Notes: generated from the sequence alone by a model not told the origin. Positions 32,611-45,574 are shown, numbered from the stretch's first letter. The stretch: DNA of 64,000 nucleotides from Haberlea rhodopensis (GCA_907163345.1 CAJQUN010000335.1:310001-374000), one strand, 5' to 3'. Translations and numbers: made by a program.

Positions 32611-35316
32611 ATGCGTCTGTGCATTGACTATAGGCAATTGAACAAGGCTACAGTGAAGAACAGATATCCACTTCCGAGGATTGATGATATGTTCGACCAG
32701 CTTCAGGGTACAGAGGTGTACTCCAAGATAGACTTGAGGTCAGGCTATCACCAGGTGCGGGTTAGAGCTGGTGATGTCCAAAAGACGGCTTTTAGAACTC
32801 GGTATGGGCACTATGAGTTCTTGGTGATGCCATTCGGGGTGACGAATGCCCCTGCTACATTTATGAGCCTGATGAACAGAGTATTTCAGGAGTACCTCGA
32901 TCAGTTTGTGATCGTGTTCATTGATGACATCCTGGTCTATTCAAGGAATGAGAAGGATCATGCCGATCATCTGAGGATAGTGCTCCAGATCCTCAGAGAT
33001 CATCAGTTGTACGCCAAACTCAGCAAGTGTGAGTTTTGGCTGAGCAGTGTAGCCTTCTTGGGCCATATCATATCACGAGAGGGGATATCAGTAGACCCGA
33101 GGAAGATAGAGGCAGTTATGGATTGGTCTGCCCCTACTTCAGTCAGTGAGATTCGAGGTTTTCTTGGTCTGGCTGGCTATTACCGACGTTTCGTCGAGGG
33201 TTTCTCAAGGATCGCCAAGCCACTTACACAGCTGACTCAGAAGGGAGTCCCATTCTGTTGGACAGAGGCTTGTGAGCAGAGTTTCATGGAATTAAAGCAC
33301 AGACTGACTCCTGCACCAGTTCTAGTGATTCCCAAGGAGAACAAAGGATTTGTTCTTTATACCGACGCATCGCTACAGGGATTAGGGTGCGTACTGATGC
33401 AGGACAGACATGTAGTGGCTTATGCTTCGAGACAGTTGAAGCCACACGAGACGAGGTATCCAGTCCATGATCTGGAGTTGGCAGCTATAGTGTTCGCCTT
33501 GAAGATATGGCGACACTATTTATACGGTACCTCATTTACCATCTTCACTGATCACAAGAGCCTGAAGTTCTTGTTTACACAGGCTGAGCTGAACATGAGG
33601 CAGAGGAGATGGATGGACCTGCTGAAGGATTATGATTGTGAAATCCTATACCATCCTGGGAAAGCAAATCTGACAGCCGACGCCCTGAGTCGGAAGGTGC
33701 GGAGCACTGCAGAGGATGCCATGTGTTTATCAGCTATGTTGGGCTCCTACTGCCATTTGGGATTCGATTTTGATGTATCTTCTTCACCAGTACAGGTTTT
33801 GACCTTGCTAGTTGAGCCTGTTATTTATGATCACATCAGGAAGGCTCAGGGGACCGATGCAGAGGTTCAGAGATGGATGTCGGTGGTTCATTCAGATCAG
33901 CCATCGAGATTCAGAGTGGCTGAGGACGGTTCTCTGAGACTTGGCGACAGATGGGTGGTTCCAGATACACCCGAGTTACGACAGGGTTTATTACAGCGAG
34001 CTCATTGCAGCAGGATGAGTATCCACCCAGGCGGGAAGAAGATGTATAAGGATCTACGCAGCCAGTTCTGGTGGAGGCGTATGAAACAAGATGTCACCTC
34101 ATTTGTCAAGCGCTGTTTGATTTGTCAGCAGGTGAAGGCTGAGAGGCAGAGGCCTGGAGGTGAACTAAGGAGTTTGGAGATACCCGAGTGGAAGTGGCAG
34201 CACGTGTCTATGGATTTCGTGACCCACTTACCGAGGACTATTTCGGGTTTTGATGCCATCTGGGTAGTCGTGGATAGACTGACTAAAGTGGCTCACTTAA
34301 TTCCCTACTGTATGTCATATACGCACTTGAGGATGGCACAGTTATATGTCAGAGATGTGGTAAGACTGCACGGGATCCCTGTTTCGATAGTGTCCGATCG
34401 AGATCCGCGGTTCACATCTCACTTCTGGGAGGGTCTGCAGACAACTCTAGGTACAGAGTTGAGGCTGAGCACAGCCTATCACCCTCAGACAGACGGACAG
34501 ACCGAGCGTACGATACAGACGCTCGAGGATATGTTGAGAGCTTGTGTGCTAGAGTTCGACATATCATGGCAGGACTCGATAGCCTTAGTGGAGTTCTCTT
34601 ACAACAACAGCTACCAGGCAAGTATACAGATGGCTCCTTTCGAGGCCCTCTATTGTAGGCGTTGTAGGTCACCCTTGTGTTGGGATGACTTGGACCGTAA
34701 ATCGGTTGGAGGGCCAGAGTTGGTTCAGGAAATGGAAGAGAAAGTTAAGGTTATCAAGAGAAAGATGAAGACAGCTCAGGACAGACAGGCAGCATATGCC
34801 AATCAGCGGCGTAGGCCGTTGGAGTTTCAGTTAGGCGACAGAGTTTTTCTGAAGATCTCACCTTTCAGAGGCGTAGTACGGTTTGGTATGCGGGGGAAGT
34901 TGTCTCCTAGATACGTGGGGCCGTATGAGCTCTTACAGCGTGTTGGTACTCTGGCATACCGTTTGGCTTTACCGCCTTCTCTGTCTGGTATACACGACGT
35001 TTTTCATGTGTCTATGCTGAGGAAGTATGAGCCGGATCCTTCACATGTGTTGCAGCCTTCAGAGGTGCAGATTGTGTCCGATGTTTCTTATGAGGAGCGG
35101 CCTATCAGGATTTTGGATAGGGCAGACCGCAGACTTCGGAACAAGGTTATTCCTATGATCAAGGTTTTGTGGGATCGTAGGGGTGTCGAGGAGGCCACGT
35201 GGGAGACAGAGCGACACATGGTGCAGCACTATCCAGAGCTGTTTTCTGGTATGCTTTTATGTTTGTTTTACTTCATGTTGGTAAGCATGTTTGATTTCGG
35301 GGACGAAATCTTATAA
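32611..35316 (+). CDS. T2 pol: RT, RNase H, integrase, chromodomain (901 aa open frame)
   Basis: Residues 1-12 give LCIDYRQLNK of RT; the catalytic FIDD is at 103-106 (YVDD in many relatives). RNase H has D252 (YTDAS), E289, D314 and D357 (ADALSRK). The integrase zinc finger is H465, H472, C502, C505; the catalytic triad is D535, D596, E632, the last two with exactly 35 residues between. The C-terminal GPY module (LSPRYVGPYEL) and a chromodomain-like tail (YEERPIRILDRADRR ... VLWDRRGVEEATWETE) assign it to Tekay/Del chromoviruses, whose chromodomain is thought to steer insertion to heterochromatin. The frame is truncated only in that the upstream TGA separates it from gag-protease; the natural product is a Gag-Pol polyprotein. 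No other lesion is visible. Confidence 0.95.
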   Translation: MRLCIDYRQLNKATVKNRYPLPRIDDMFDQLQGTEVYSKIDLRSGYHQVRVRAGDVQKTAFRTRYGHYEFLVMPFGVTNAPATFMSLMNRVFQEYLDQFVIVFIDDILVYSRNEKDHADHLRIVLQILRDHQLYAKLSKCEFWLSSVAFLGHIISREGISVDPRKIEAVMDWSAPTSVSEIRGFLGLAGYYRRFVEGFSRIAKPLTQLTQKGVPFCWTEACEQSFMELKHRLTPAPVLVIPKENKGFVLYTDASLQGLGCVLMQDRHVVAYASRQLKPHETRYPVHDLELAAIVFALKIWRHYLYGTSFTIFTDHKSLKFLFTQAELNMRQRRWMDLLKDYDCEILYHPGKANLTADALSRKVRSTAEDAMCLSAMLGSYCHLGFDFDVSSSPVQVLTLLVEPVIYDHIRKAQGTDAEVQRWMSVVHSDQPSRFRVAEDGSLRLGDRWVVPDTPELRQGLLQRAHCSRMSIHPGGKKMYKDLRSQFWWRRMKQDVTSFVKRCLICQQVKAERQRPGGELRSLEIPEWKWQHVSMDFVTHLPRTISGFDAIWVVVDRLTKVAHLIPYCMSYTHLRMAQLYVRDVVRLHGIPVSIVSDRDPRFTSHFWEGLQTTLGTELRLSTAYHPQTDGQTERTIQTLEDMLRACVLEFDISWQDSIALVEFSYNNSYQASIQMAPFEALYCRRCRSPLCWDDLDRKSVGGPELVQEMEEKVKVIKRKMKTAQDRQAAYANQRRRPLEFQLGDRVFLKISPFRGVVRFGMRGKLSPRYVGPYELLQRVGTLAYRLALPPSLSGIHDVFHVSMLRKYEPDPSHVLQPSEVQIVSDVSYEERPIRILDRADRRLRNKVIPMIKVLWDRRGVEEATWETERHMVQHYPELFSGMLLCLFYFMLVSMFDFGDEIL

Positions 35317-35328
35317 GTAGGGGATTAT
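35293..35328 (+). other. T2 3' hairpin and polypurine tract
   Basis: GATTTCG-GGGA-CGAAATC (35293-35310) is a perfect 7-bp stem with a GGGA loop. It overlaps the end of pol and is followed by AAGTAGGGGATTAT directly before the 3' LTR. The purine tract primes plus-strand DNA. Confidence 0.85.
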
Positions 35329-37643
35329 TGTGATATCCCCGAAATGATTATGTGATTTTAATCATTTGAGTTAAATTATGATGATTTGGGTGTTAATTCA
35401 TGGGATTGGATTAATATTATTGGGGAGATTCATTTCAGGGTGCATGTGATGTATGTTGAGATTTTGGGGTCGTGGCTTGTTTATTTGGGGTGTGTGTTGT
35501 TTGTTTTGGGTAAAGCATGTTAACGGGAATTGAAGTATTTTATTGAGAAAATACTATAAATATCATGTGAGGATATTTTAATACACCGTGCTAAATACCG
35601 GGACCAAAACATAACACATCATACCACCCAACACCCAACCACCCCCCCAACCCATACCAATCACACTGCACAGGCTGACTTTACTCACCACTTGGCTCAA
35701 TCATTCCACCACTCTCAGCCATCCAAATTCTCGAGCTTTCTCTCCCATTTCTTCACCAGCTTCAGTTAAGCAAAATTCTGAGGAGCTTGTCCTTTTTCAT
35801 CGCCTGGAAAGCCTTCAAAAATCGGAGCAAAGTAGGGTGAGAAACCATGCTCTGTTTTTATTTTAAACTTGTTTGAGTACATGTTTTTAGGTGGCGAGAA
35901 AACGGCATGTTAGCTTAGGTTTCTTGAAACCTTTGATTTAAATGCTTACATGGTGTTATTATGAGGCTCTCTGTATTTTTCCTTGAGCATGTTGCATGTT
36001 TTATGTAGAGGATTAAAGCATGTGAAGTATAGTGTTCGAAAATCTGGGTAAGGAATATGCCCTGTTTTTCTGGAAAAATATGGTTTGGGAGTGATTTTGA
36101 GGAGGTGATATCATGCACGTTAGCTTAGGTTTTTGGTAAACCTTTGATGTGAAATATGCATGGTAGTTTTGTGAAGCCCTTGGCATGTTTGTTCGAGCAT
36201 GCTTTATGTTATATGTGGTAGATATAATAGCATGAAGTGAAGTACTCAAAAATCTGGTAATGAAATATGTTGTTCTGTTTCCGGAAAAGTTGGTTGAGTA
36301 CTTATGTAAATGGTTGACGTTTGTGCATGTGGGCTTAAGTTTGAGGTGTAAATTTGAGATGAATACACTCAGGGTAGTGTGTGATAACTGCTAGCATGTT
36401 GGTCTTGGCATGTTGTATGTCTTACATGTTAGATTTAAGGGTGTGAATATAGGTGTTCGAGAATTCTGGGTTGGTATTTCTCGAACAGAGCATCTCGATC
36501 GATCGACATTTCATCTCGATCGATCGAGCGAGGCAGAATCTTGGTTTTGATTTAAGGCGTCTTCTCGATCGATCGGGAAGAGGGGCCGATCGATCGAGAG
36601 ACCCAGAATGTTGAAAAATATAAATTGATATATTTTGTTAAAGTTTTGATATTGGATTGTAATGAAACATCTAATATTGTGTTGTACACTGGTGTAGAGC
36701 CTTCACAGGTAGCTACACAGCGCAGGGGATAGAGTCCTGCAACACACCACATTTTGGAAAGGTACGTAAGCGACGTACGGGCATCCCGACGGTAACATGT
36801 ACTTATGTTTGTCTGTGTGACACATGATGAATGCAATGTGATGCATTAAGATTATGATACATGTTATTATGCATTGTGTTGCATATTATGCATTGTTGTT
36901 GCATATTGTGATGTGGAATAAAGAGGTGTATTCCACGAGTCAGGGCGATCACAGTTAAGGTTTTAATGCTTACGCTTTACCGCTGAAAATGTGGAGCGGG
37001 AGGGGGGAGGCTCGCTTGCACATGGAGGCGAGGTATACCATACTGAGCGAGGAAGAGATACCGCTAGTATGAAGAAGCGAGTATGCGATACCGCTTGTTT
37101 TGAGATTATGAAAGCATTAAAATAACTGATGATGACTGACTCAAGAAAAAGAGGAAATGTCATGACATTTATTTATGAAGCCATACATTCATATAATATG
37201 TTTTATTATGAATTATGGTACAGGGACAACCAATGGGCGTTATAAATGCAGGAAATACAGGAAGTGCTTGTGTTTAGGATTGTGCATTTATGCCTTACTT
37301 TCATATTATGTTGAATATGAATTGTTTTATGATCATGTGTTGGGGGTTGTCTTTGTAGGTACTTTTGTGGACGAGAACCAGGGTTGGGGTTGATATGCTG
37401 AGCTGTAAGGAGTGCTACAGGATTAGCATGTTAGAGAATTTTTTTGTATAGCTTCTACTGAGTAGAGTAAGACTATAATGTAGTACCTTAGTAGGAATTG
37501 TGTTATTCCTTTTGAAACATTTTGGTACTGTAATCTCTAAAGCTCATGTTAATCAACACAATACGTTACTCTGATATATTCACATGAATGTTTAGTTCTC
37601 TAAATTGCACCTTAGTAACTTGATGTGATAATGGGGTCTCACA
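35329..37643 (+). mobile_element. T2 3' LTR
   Basis: 2315 bp, colinear with the 5' LTR. It holds the TATA box (35554-35562), the CGATCGATCG island (36494-36601) and CCGCT/AGCG hairpins (36976-37095). It is followed by the target duplication AAACA. Confidence 0.94.
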
Positions 37644-37799
37644 AAACACTTCCTGTTTCCCAATTGCATTTTAACGCTCCCTTTTTTGGTTGTCCCTGTA
37701 TCATAGCTCATGAGTATAATCAATGGATTATTCAATGGTTTCACAAATGTCATGTCATATCACCAATCAGCAATCCATAGTCTGTTATAACAGTGTATT

Positions 37800-38010
37800 T
37801 TAATGCACCTCGCATGTCATGACAGCGGCACCAATACCCCTCGCTTCGACATATTAGCGGCATTGAATAACCTCGCTCAAATGCGACATGCGGCAATACC
37901 CTCGCTTCAACATTTGGCGGCAAATATTCTTTCCTCGCTATAATATGACAGCGGCAAAGTATTCTATCATCGCTTCAAGTGACAGCGGCAAAGCACTAAA
38001 ATCATCACTC
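37800..38010. repeat. CCTCGCT/AGCGG mini-hairpin cluster in the T1 LTR
   Basis: On the minus strand, units of the form GCCGCT-N(8-12)-AGCGAGG repeat at least six times with AT-rich spacers. The same units are seen in N1 at 59590-60000. Confidence 0.8.
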
Positions 38011-38352
38011 CAATATAACCATGACTCATGGGATGTGCACCAAGTGTTCAACATACACATATACAATCATAATGCATAATTCAACATATATTTGCAATTC
38101 ACAATGCACAATTTAATATATACTTGCATCCTCAATGCATGTTCCAACAAGTATATAAAATACATGTAACGCTGGGTGCCCGTACGTCTCTCTACGTACC
38201 TTTCCAAAAGTAGGATGTGGTAGGACTTTACTTCCTTGGCTGTGTTGCCACCTGGGATGGTTCTACACAATCACACAAACCAATATTAGAAGCCAATAAT
38301 AGCCCAATACCAAAAATCCCACAATAATAATCAAAACACATAATTTGGCTTC

Positions 38353-38550
38353 TCGCGATCGATCGCAAATGGACCCCGATCGATCGCGAGATGCTACTGC
38401 CTCAATGCCCAAAATTCACCATTCGGCGATCGATCGCTGAAAAACATGCTGATCGATCGCTGACTTCGCCGATCGATCACGCAAACTCGCGATCGATCGC
38501 CGAAAGTCTATGCCTCGCATCGATCCGGAAAAACGCGCCGATCGATCGTG
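38353..38550. repeat. GATCGATCGC palindrome island in the T1 LTR
   Basis: About seven units GCGATCGATCGC, (C/G)CGATCGATCGCG or decayed variants (CGATCGATCACG, CATCGATCCGG). Adjacent units are again paired. Confidence 0.88.
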
Positions 38551-39331
38551 GATGTCTGTAATCGCGAAAAACCACCATTTTCGAGCACCATCCTCATGCT
38601 ACCATAAAACATACTACAAACTATCATACTTCAACAACTCAACACACAAAATACTCCATTATACTACCATGTAACTACACAAAATAATATTCTCAACAAA
38701 AAGCTACTACACATGTCATTTCCACCTAACAATTTATCTAAACTCAACCAAAACATTAACCATTACATAACATGGTTCCTCACCCTTTTTGCTCCAACTT
38801 TTTGCAAGGTTTTAAGCAATATGGAAGCAAGCATTTCTCTCCTCTCTGCTAATCTGAAGTGGGAAGAAAATGGGGGAATAAAGTGGTAGAGAATGAGTGG
38901 TGGGAGGTTGAGTGTTGAATGAGTGCAAGAGGTATGGGTGAAAAGGGTATGGGTTGTGTGGTGGGGGTTTAATGAGTGTAGTAGGAGTAGCATGGTATAC
39001 ATTTTGAATTGTGTACCGGTAATTAGCATGATGTATTAAAATATCCCTACATGATATTTTATAGCATTTACTCTAAATAAAAGAAATGCATCAAGACTCC
39101 AATTAAACATGATTTACCAAAAACAATTAACACCCACCCAAATAAACCATGACATAACTCAAATTCCCAACATGCATCACATGCCCCCTGAAATACATTA
39201 CCAGGTCATGCCCACCGCATGACTAAGCATATCACCATATTTATTAATTCGACACCAATAAATTAATACCATAATCCTCACATAAACATAATTAATGCTC
39301 AATTGCACATAATCACTTCGGGGACATCACA

Positions 39332-40417
39332 AAAGCTTTCTTGTAGTGTACCCTTTTGTTTCTTGTCATCAAAATGCTCCAAAACATCCATATTTATAGT
39401 GTAGAAGGCTCCCAAGGCTCCTACTTGCCGTTGCTACACATAAGGCTTGAATCACTCCAAGATCACCTCGGACATCGCCTCGGGCGATCACCATCGCCTC
39501 GTTCTAACGGTCAAATCTGGCCCAGATTGCCTCAGGCATTCCTTGCATCGCCTGGGGCGATCGCCCTTTGAAAATTTGTCGTAGGTAAGCTTCTGGATCG
39601 CCTGGGGCGATCTGGATCGCCGGGCGCACAGCGTGCCATCGGCTGGGTCGATGGTGCGCGGCGTTGGCACGCATGGCTCGGATCACCTGAGGTGATGGCC
39701 CGGATCGCCTGAAACTATCTGCCTGATTTCAACGCTCTCAAACTTCGCACTTTTTGACCATCTTAAGCTCGTTTCTGGGAAAAGTGGTGAACATAAAAGT
39801 TGTAGCCCTTCCACTTAGCTACGTGTGTAGAAACATTCTTTGCATTTCATTAAGGTATGAAGAAGTTATGCCCAAAATGATACAGCCGCTCAAACCTTGC
39901 TACAATCTGCACTTGCTATGACTTCCATGCCATTTTGCTCCATGATGCAATCCGAATTGGACTGTGATGTTTGAATATGAAATCTATCATATTGAGTTGG
40001 CTTTCCATCCTCTTTAGATTCACATTATTCGAAGCATCGAGCCAAGAGATATAATCAAAACATTGCACTGCGCTCCAAGTGGCTTCTATATGAACTTGCC
40101 CACCAACGGACAATTGGATTGTGGGTTTTCATATCATCATAAAATATTGTTTTAACATCATTCCACACATGTTGAACACTAATTATCGTCGTTCATAGAT
40201 GTCTTTCCTCTCGTTAGCTTCCTTGATAAAATCCACGGTGACATTGTGTAACTTGGGTCCTCTTTCATTGGTCTTCCCAACCAATTTATCAATCTAACCA
40301 TGTACACTAAGTAGACATATTAGTACAACAAATACAAGTTTTGTTGATCATCGAAATTCATAAATAATTCGGAGATAAATTAAGCATTAAACTCAACAAT
40401 GCGTTTAAGGCTCAACA
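39332..40417 (-). mobile_element. D 5' LTR, truncated
   Basis: 1086 bp matching 23535-24649 of the D 3' LTR, with small deletions (for example near 40235). On the minus strand it starts TGTTGAGCCTTAAACGC. The rest of this LTR is missing where T1 enters. The next 17 bases (40418-40434) belong to neither D nor G3. Confidence 0.82.
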
Positions 40418-40434
40418 ATAGTGATATCGACTAG

Positions 40435-41789
40435 TGCAACTCTGAATTGTGCTATAAGTGCAAATTTGACTTGATTGAGTTTGCTTGGAATGTTTATTTA
40501 AGGTAACGAAAAGGATGATATACTAACGGAAATGTTTTAAAGGAATAAAACTAAAATATGCTAAAATATTCCTCATTTTCTTATATTGTGAATTAAAGAA
40601 GACTTTAACAAATAGATGAATATAAATGATGATTTTATATGGATTTTATAGATTTACATATGACATTGGAGCTCCACGAGCTACAAGGACGATATTCATC
40701 CTTTAGAAAGAAAGATTAGGTATGTTGCGGTCGGTAACATACGACATGTATCTATATTATTTGATATATGAATTGCTGAACTTACGTGAATTACGTGAAA
40801 CTACTTGGCTATGTGAAACTACTTGGCTATGTGATTTTAATTGAATTATGAGCATTCACGGCATTCATGATTGGCATATCGATGTATGAAAATAAATGGT
40901 TTGTTAACACACATCATTTTGATAAATATACATCTATATATGATATACATGTTGGGCATATCATGTTGATCTATCCACTTCCTTGATATCCTTGATGATG
41001 ATTGAGTTGATTTACTCTGAGTGTCGGGGACGACGGGCACGGCTATAACATGCAGTTTAGGCAGCGACTGTAGTCACGCGCGTTTCTATCGGACCTAGAC
41101 ACGAGGGATGACGAGCACAGCACATGATGATTCTCCTAGCGCAAAGTGTGTGTGGTCACCCTCTGCTCGAGGTTGATATTGATTGATGATACCTTTCTTT
41201 GGACTTCGATATTTTGGTATCTTGAGATTTTGATCCATTGTACATTACATGCATTGCATTACATTGCACTTCATTACATCATATATCATATTTTATAGAT
41301 GCATGTTGTAATTACTTGATTGTTTCATATTGGGCTTGGGCTCACCCCAATGGGGGCTGTTGTTGTCTTTGTGTGTGGACAATGACAGGTATTACAGGTA
41401 ATCAGGATCCCAAAGAGGCGATGCTCGATGGAAGTCTTACCTGAGCTTGATTTCTTTTGTCTTCTCCTAGTCGAAGGATAGTTAAGTATACCAGGGTGTG
41501 TCATGGATAGTATAACTATGTCAAATAAGTTTATTCAGTTGAGTCTTGAATAACGGTGTTTAGTCGGTGTTCTTTTCCTTCTGATAGTATTGTGTATGTA
41601 CTTGTTGTACTGGGATTTGCTTATTGTGTTTTCATTTTTTGCTGGTATGTCCCTGGGGAGGTCATGCCGAAATTTTTTGAGCCACTTGTTGGCAGAATAT
41701 AGAATGTAAAAAAAAAAATTATTCCTCTTTTTACAAATCAATAATCATTGTGTGCTAATTAAACACTTGATTAGGAGCGGGTCATCACA
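40435..41789 (+). mobile_element. G3 5' LTR, 3' half
   Basis: This matches G3 3' LTR sequence from about 46911 on and from 53030 to 54289, and ends GGGTCATCACA before the PBS. The first roughly 1.3 kb of the LTR are lost at 40435. It preserves the undisturbed A2 target site (GGTAA at 40502-40506). Confidence 0.87.
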
Positions 41790-41791
41790 GT

Positions 41792-41803
41792 TGGTATCAG
41801 AGC
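41792..41803 (+). other. Primer-binding site of G3 (initiator tRNA-Met)
   Basis: TGGTATCAGAGC, 2 bp after the LTR end at 41789. Confidence 0.92.
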
Positions 41804-44800
41804 ATAAACTGGGAATGCTCTAGTCTTGAGTCTTGTGTACACTTGAATAGGCACGGAACATGTGTGTATGTGTTTGAAACTTATTTGATCTATTTGCTCT
41901 TACATGATTTGGAGTGCAATAGTTGATGTCGATATGCGATTTATATGTGAGTATGCTGAGTTGTGTCGTATTGATATTGACCACGATATCGATACATTAA
42001 TGTTTATGTTTGATAAAACTTAGTAGGGAAAGAATTTACACTCGAGCACCTACAAAACCTGTTATTATTTAACGAATACTGCATTATATTGAATAAATGA
42101 AGAATATGCATATCAAATGAGACATTCAAACCCTTTATAGAAATTTTAAGTATGAGGTCATTGAGCAATGAAGTTGCTCTGAAACCTGTTGAGAAAATCA
42201 CATGATCGATTGAATTATGAGATAATTGAAATGAGAGTCCTTGAATGGGATTGAGATATCTCCAGGACATAGAGCCATTTCGATTTTGGCATTGCAATGC
42301 TGGAAAAGAATGAGATATGACTATGACAAATGAATTAAACATATGACAGTTTTACAAAAAGTAAAAAGAATGAACTGATGAATATGTTAAATGACAACGT
42401 AGTTAGATACTAGTTTTGATAACATGGAATATATGTGCGATATTGTCACCAAGAATGAATTGTATAAAAACATCATGAGATGGTGGGAAATTACAAAAGT
42501 CTGAGATATAGATAGAGAGCTTTTGGGGAAGTTTTATCCTTAGGATGATTCCCATGTATATCAAAATTGTGAAATGAAATTTAATGATGAGATGGCTATC
42601 TTGAAGTATGATCGAACCTACAGAACATTATTTTCCATAAGTAGTTCGATGTTTATTGATATATATGAGTAGATGAAATTTTAGGACAAGATGTCTAAGT
42701 CCAAATTTCATCAAATTCCATCTGTGTTGGGATACTTTATAATTTGAATGAGATGAAGTAATAAATTAAGAGTAATAGCTTTATATCTGAAAAAAAATGA
42801 TTGAGCATTTAAGTTGTTATGTGTTAATAACATAGTCAATCATTTAAGTTGTTATGTGTTAATAACATAGATGAAGCAAAAATTATGTGACTCATCAGCA
42901 TGCATAATCAGAGAATGTACAGATGTACATCCGGACACGAATTGAACGATGCGTAAAAATAATTAAATAAATGCTAAAAATGGTTCGATATATTTGAAAA
43001 CCATTAATGAAATGATTACATACGAACTTTGCATAAATGTACCATAAAATCTGTTTCAAGCACAATTGAATTTTCTGAAAATGTAGAATTGGTACGAACC
43101 CAAACCTGGAGATCACGCGACAATAGTGTTGGACACGAACTTGTGCTCTGAGCTATCATGAATTTCAGGTTAACTAAAGTGATTAGTTTGGGTATATTAA
43201 AGAATAGAATTTGGCACGGAACTGGATATTAACTCGTTATAGACTCCGTGCATTTGTGGTACATTTTTTAGAAAATTTTAAAACTGGTAAATCTTTTGAA
43301 GATACTTCCAATGCGATTGGTGAGCATACCGATATGGAGATTTTTATTCGGTATTGAATTTAGACAACTGAAATGAGTGTCTTATGTTAAGGATTTACCT
43401 GATTTATTATCTTATGACGATTTTGTACGTCTATGAAAAGATCTGCACTCTGAATGGTATCAGGTGTCAATCCAAAACCAAGAGCTGCTTAAATCTATCT
43501 TGTTTGCTCGATGTATGATTATGTCATGCGAGTATTCCACTTCTTGATATTCTATTGAACTCAGTGAGTCTAATCTTTGAAATTCCTAATTGACATGTGA
43601 TTCTCCTATTAGTAATATGTTAGTATTTCAAGATGAAAATAAGCTGTGTTGAATATCCTAATCAGATATCTCAGATTCCTTACGTGAAATATTTCTAATC
43701 AATTTGTCCCTGAATATGGATTGCACAGGATGGTAATCTTTCTATCATGTTATTTAGCGGGATTGATCTTTCCCATCGATAGTGAAGAATATGAAAATCT
43801 CACATCTCTTATGCGATTAACTCAAGCGAGTCAGATATTTCTCTGACCAGACGAGCGTAACTTTGGTTCTTTGATTAACCACTGAATCTGTTTTTGTCAT
43901 TCTTTCTGACATCAAAGAAAATAGGACAGATCTGAATCGATCTTTCAGTTGCGTATTAAGAAATGATTCTATTTGCCAAGCTATCTAAACGAAATTTTGG
44001 ATGATCGAAGTGATACTCTTGAGCCACGTTCTCGACGTAGCATTTCTGTTAATTCAACGAAGGTCGAAGTAGTGTTAAACTGGCTAAGACCTACCAATGT
44101 AAACGAGGTCCGATGTTTTGTGGTTTAGGGGATTCCAAATATCAATTTATCGAAAGGTTCTATTTTTTAAAAATGGCTAAACCTATTACTCAACTGACAC
44201 AGAAAAGTTGAAAATGTATTTGGTCAGATGATTATGAAATTTGTTTTCTTGAGACCCTATATATAGTTTTAAAATGGTAACAAATGTTTTGTTTTAAAAA
44301 TTTGACATCATTATTTATAAGGGAGAAAAATTTATTTTTATTCGGACCACAAGAACTTAAAATATCTATTTCGATCTGAATACGAGGTAACGCAGGTTGA
44401 TGAATCTTTTGAAGGATTACGATTGTGAAGCTCAAAATCATCCTAGATGAATGAATGTCGCTATGGCTGTCCTCAGTCGTAAAGTCTACGAGTCTATTCT
44501 AGCTTATGTTCGTACCGCCAAGTGCATGCTGATAGTTCTGCATCTGACTGAGCTTTTCAATCATACCAGAAATTCTATCATTGTTTCAGCATTTCAGTTG
44601 AGTTGGACTGTATTCTAAACATCAGTTTAGCCTAACGAATTGATGTTCAAACTCGAGGATCTTAAGAATTTATATCTTCAGGACATCCTTTTAGCTTTCA
44701 AGTATCTTCTGATAGTTTCTACGACTAAATGATTCATAAGTTGATCTTGATAATTCTAATTCGACCTCTGAAATTATTCGAGAAGTTCATAACTGCGATG

Positions 44801-45574
44801 ACAATATCTACCCTGAAGATGAAAGATGCATATAACTCTGAGACATCAGTTCTGATGGAGATGTATGAGATAAGATGATTACTGATTTTATTTTCAAATG
44901 TTGAGATTGTCAGCCGCCTAAACCAAATGAATAAAACTTAGAGGGTTGCTTCATGGCTTTGAAAGTCCTTATACGAATATCTACAGAACGAGCTTAGGTT
45001 TGAGATCTTTTGAAACCTTTTGGAAGAGACGTTGTAGATCGTCTCTAGCCTGGAAAGAAATTGGTAAAAAACCAGTTGACTGGACCTGATATAATACGAG
45101 AAACGAATGGTAAGATTTAGTTGTTTAGATAGCGGATGATGGCCGCCCAGGATCGTCAAGCTAGTTATGCTTCTAAACGAAGACGACCCATAGAATTTCA
45201 GTTAGGAGATCGTGTACTTCTGGAAAATTTCTCCGTTATAGATACTAATCGTTTTGGCATGCGAGGCAAACCAGCACCTTGTTACATTGACCGTGCAAGA
45301 TCCGAGATCGAATTGGAAATCTTGCCTATAGATTGGCATTGTCACCGGCTTTATCGGTCACTCACGATGTATCTTTCTTCAAGTTGCTCGTAGCGAATAT
45401 ATTATTGAATCTATGTCTTTCAGCCTGATGAGATTGGGTTTGATCATTCATGTTAACCATCTTGTTCGCATGTTGGATCGTAAGGATATATACCTATACC
45501 ATTGTGTTCAATATATCCTGCCATGTATTCTGATCCATATCATGTTTTCAGCGCTGAGTTGGATTTATGTTTGT
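41804..45574 (+). pseudogene. G3 internal region: heavily decayed Tekay-type gag-pol
   Basis: No long ORF exists, but islands of pol can be read. These include AKPITQLTQK (RT/RNase H join, near 44175), RRLMNLLKDYDCEAQNHP and AVLSRKV (RNase H, 44390-44485), and AAQDRQASYASKRRRPIEFQ then FGMRGKPAPCYI (integrase C-terminus, 45145-45285; compare T2 34770-34920). A gag trace MWW/RWWE appears near 42480. At about 3.8 kb the region is shorter than the 4.8 kb of T2, so deletions added to the point decay. The ORFs at 42004-42342 and 45413-45616 are not meaningful. Confidence 0.7.

Larger units (their letters stand above)
28216..37643 (+). mobile_element. T2: nearly complete Tekay/Del chromovirus (Ty3)
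   Basis: The 9428-bp element has two LTRs (2319 and 2315 bp), a PBS, gag, pol with chromodomain, and a polypurine tract. It is flanked by AAACA on both sides and inserted in the T1 5' LTR. I noticed roughly twenty substitutions and a few indels between the LTRs by eye, i.e. about 1 percent, so the insertion is recent. Coding capacity is lost through one frameshift and two in-frame TGA codons upstream of the long pol ORF. Confidence 0.95.
37649..39331 (-). mobile_element. T1 5' LTR, outer part
   Basis: On the minus strand it starts TGTGATGTCCCCGAAGTGATT at 39331, close to the T2 LTR start. It joins 27835-28215 to give about 2.06 kb. It has a TATA-like CTATAAAATA (39055-39064), a CGATCGATCG-type island (38353-38550) and a run of CCGCT/AGCGAGG units (37800-38010). 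It borders D sequence at 39332, so T1 was inserted in the D 5' LTR. Confidence 0.85.
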
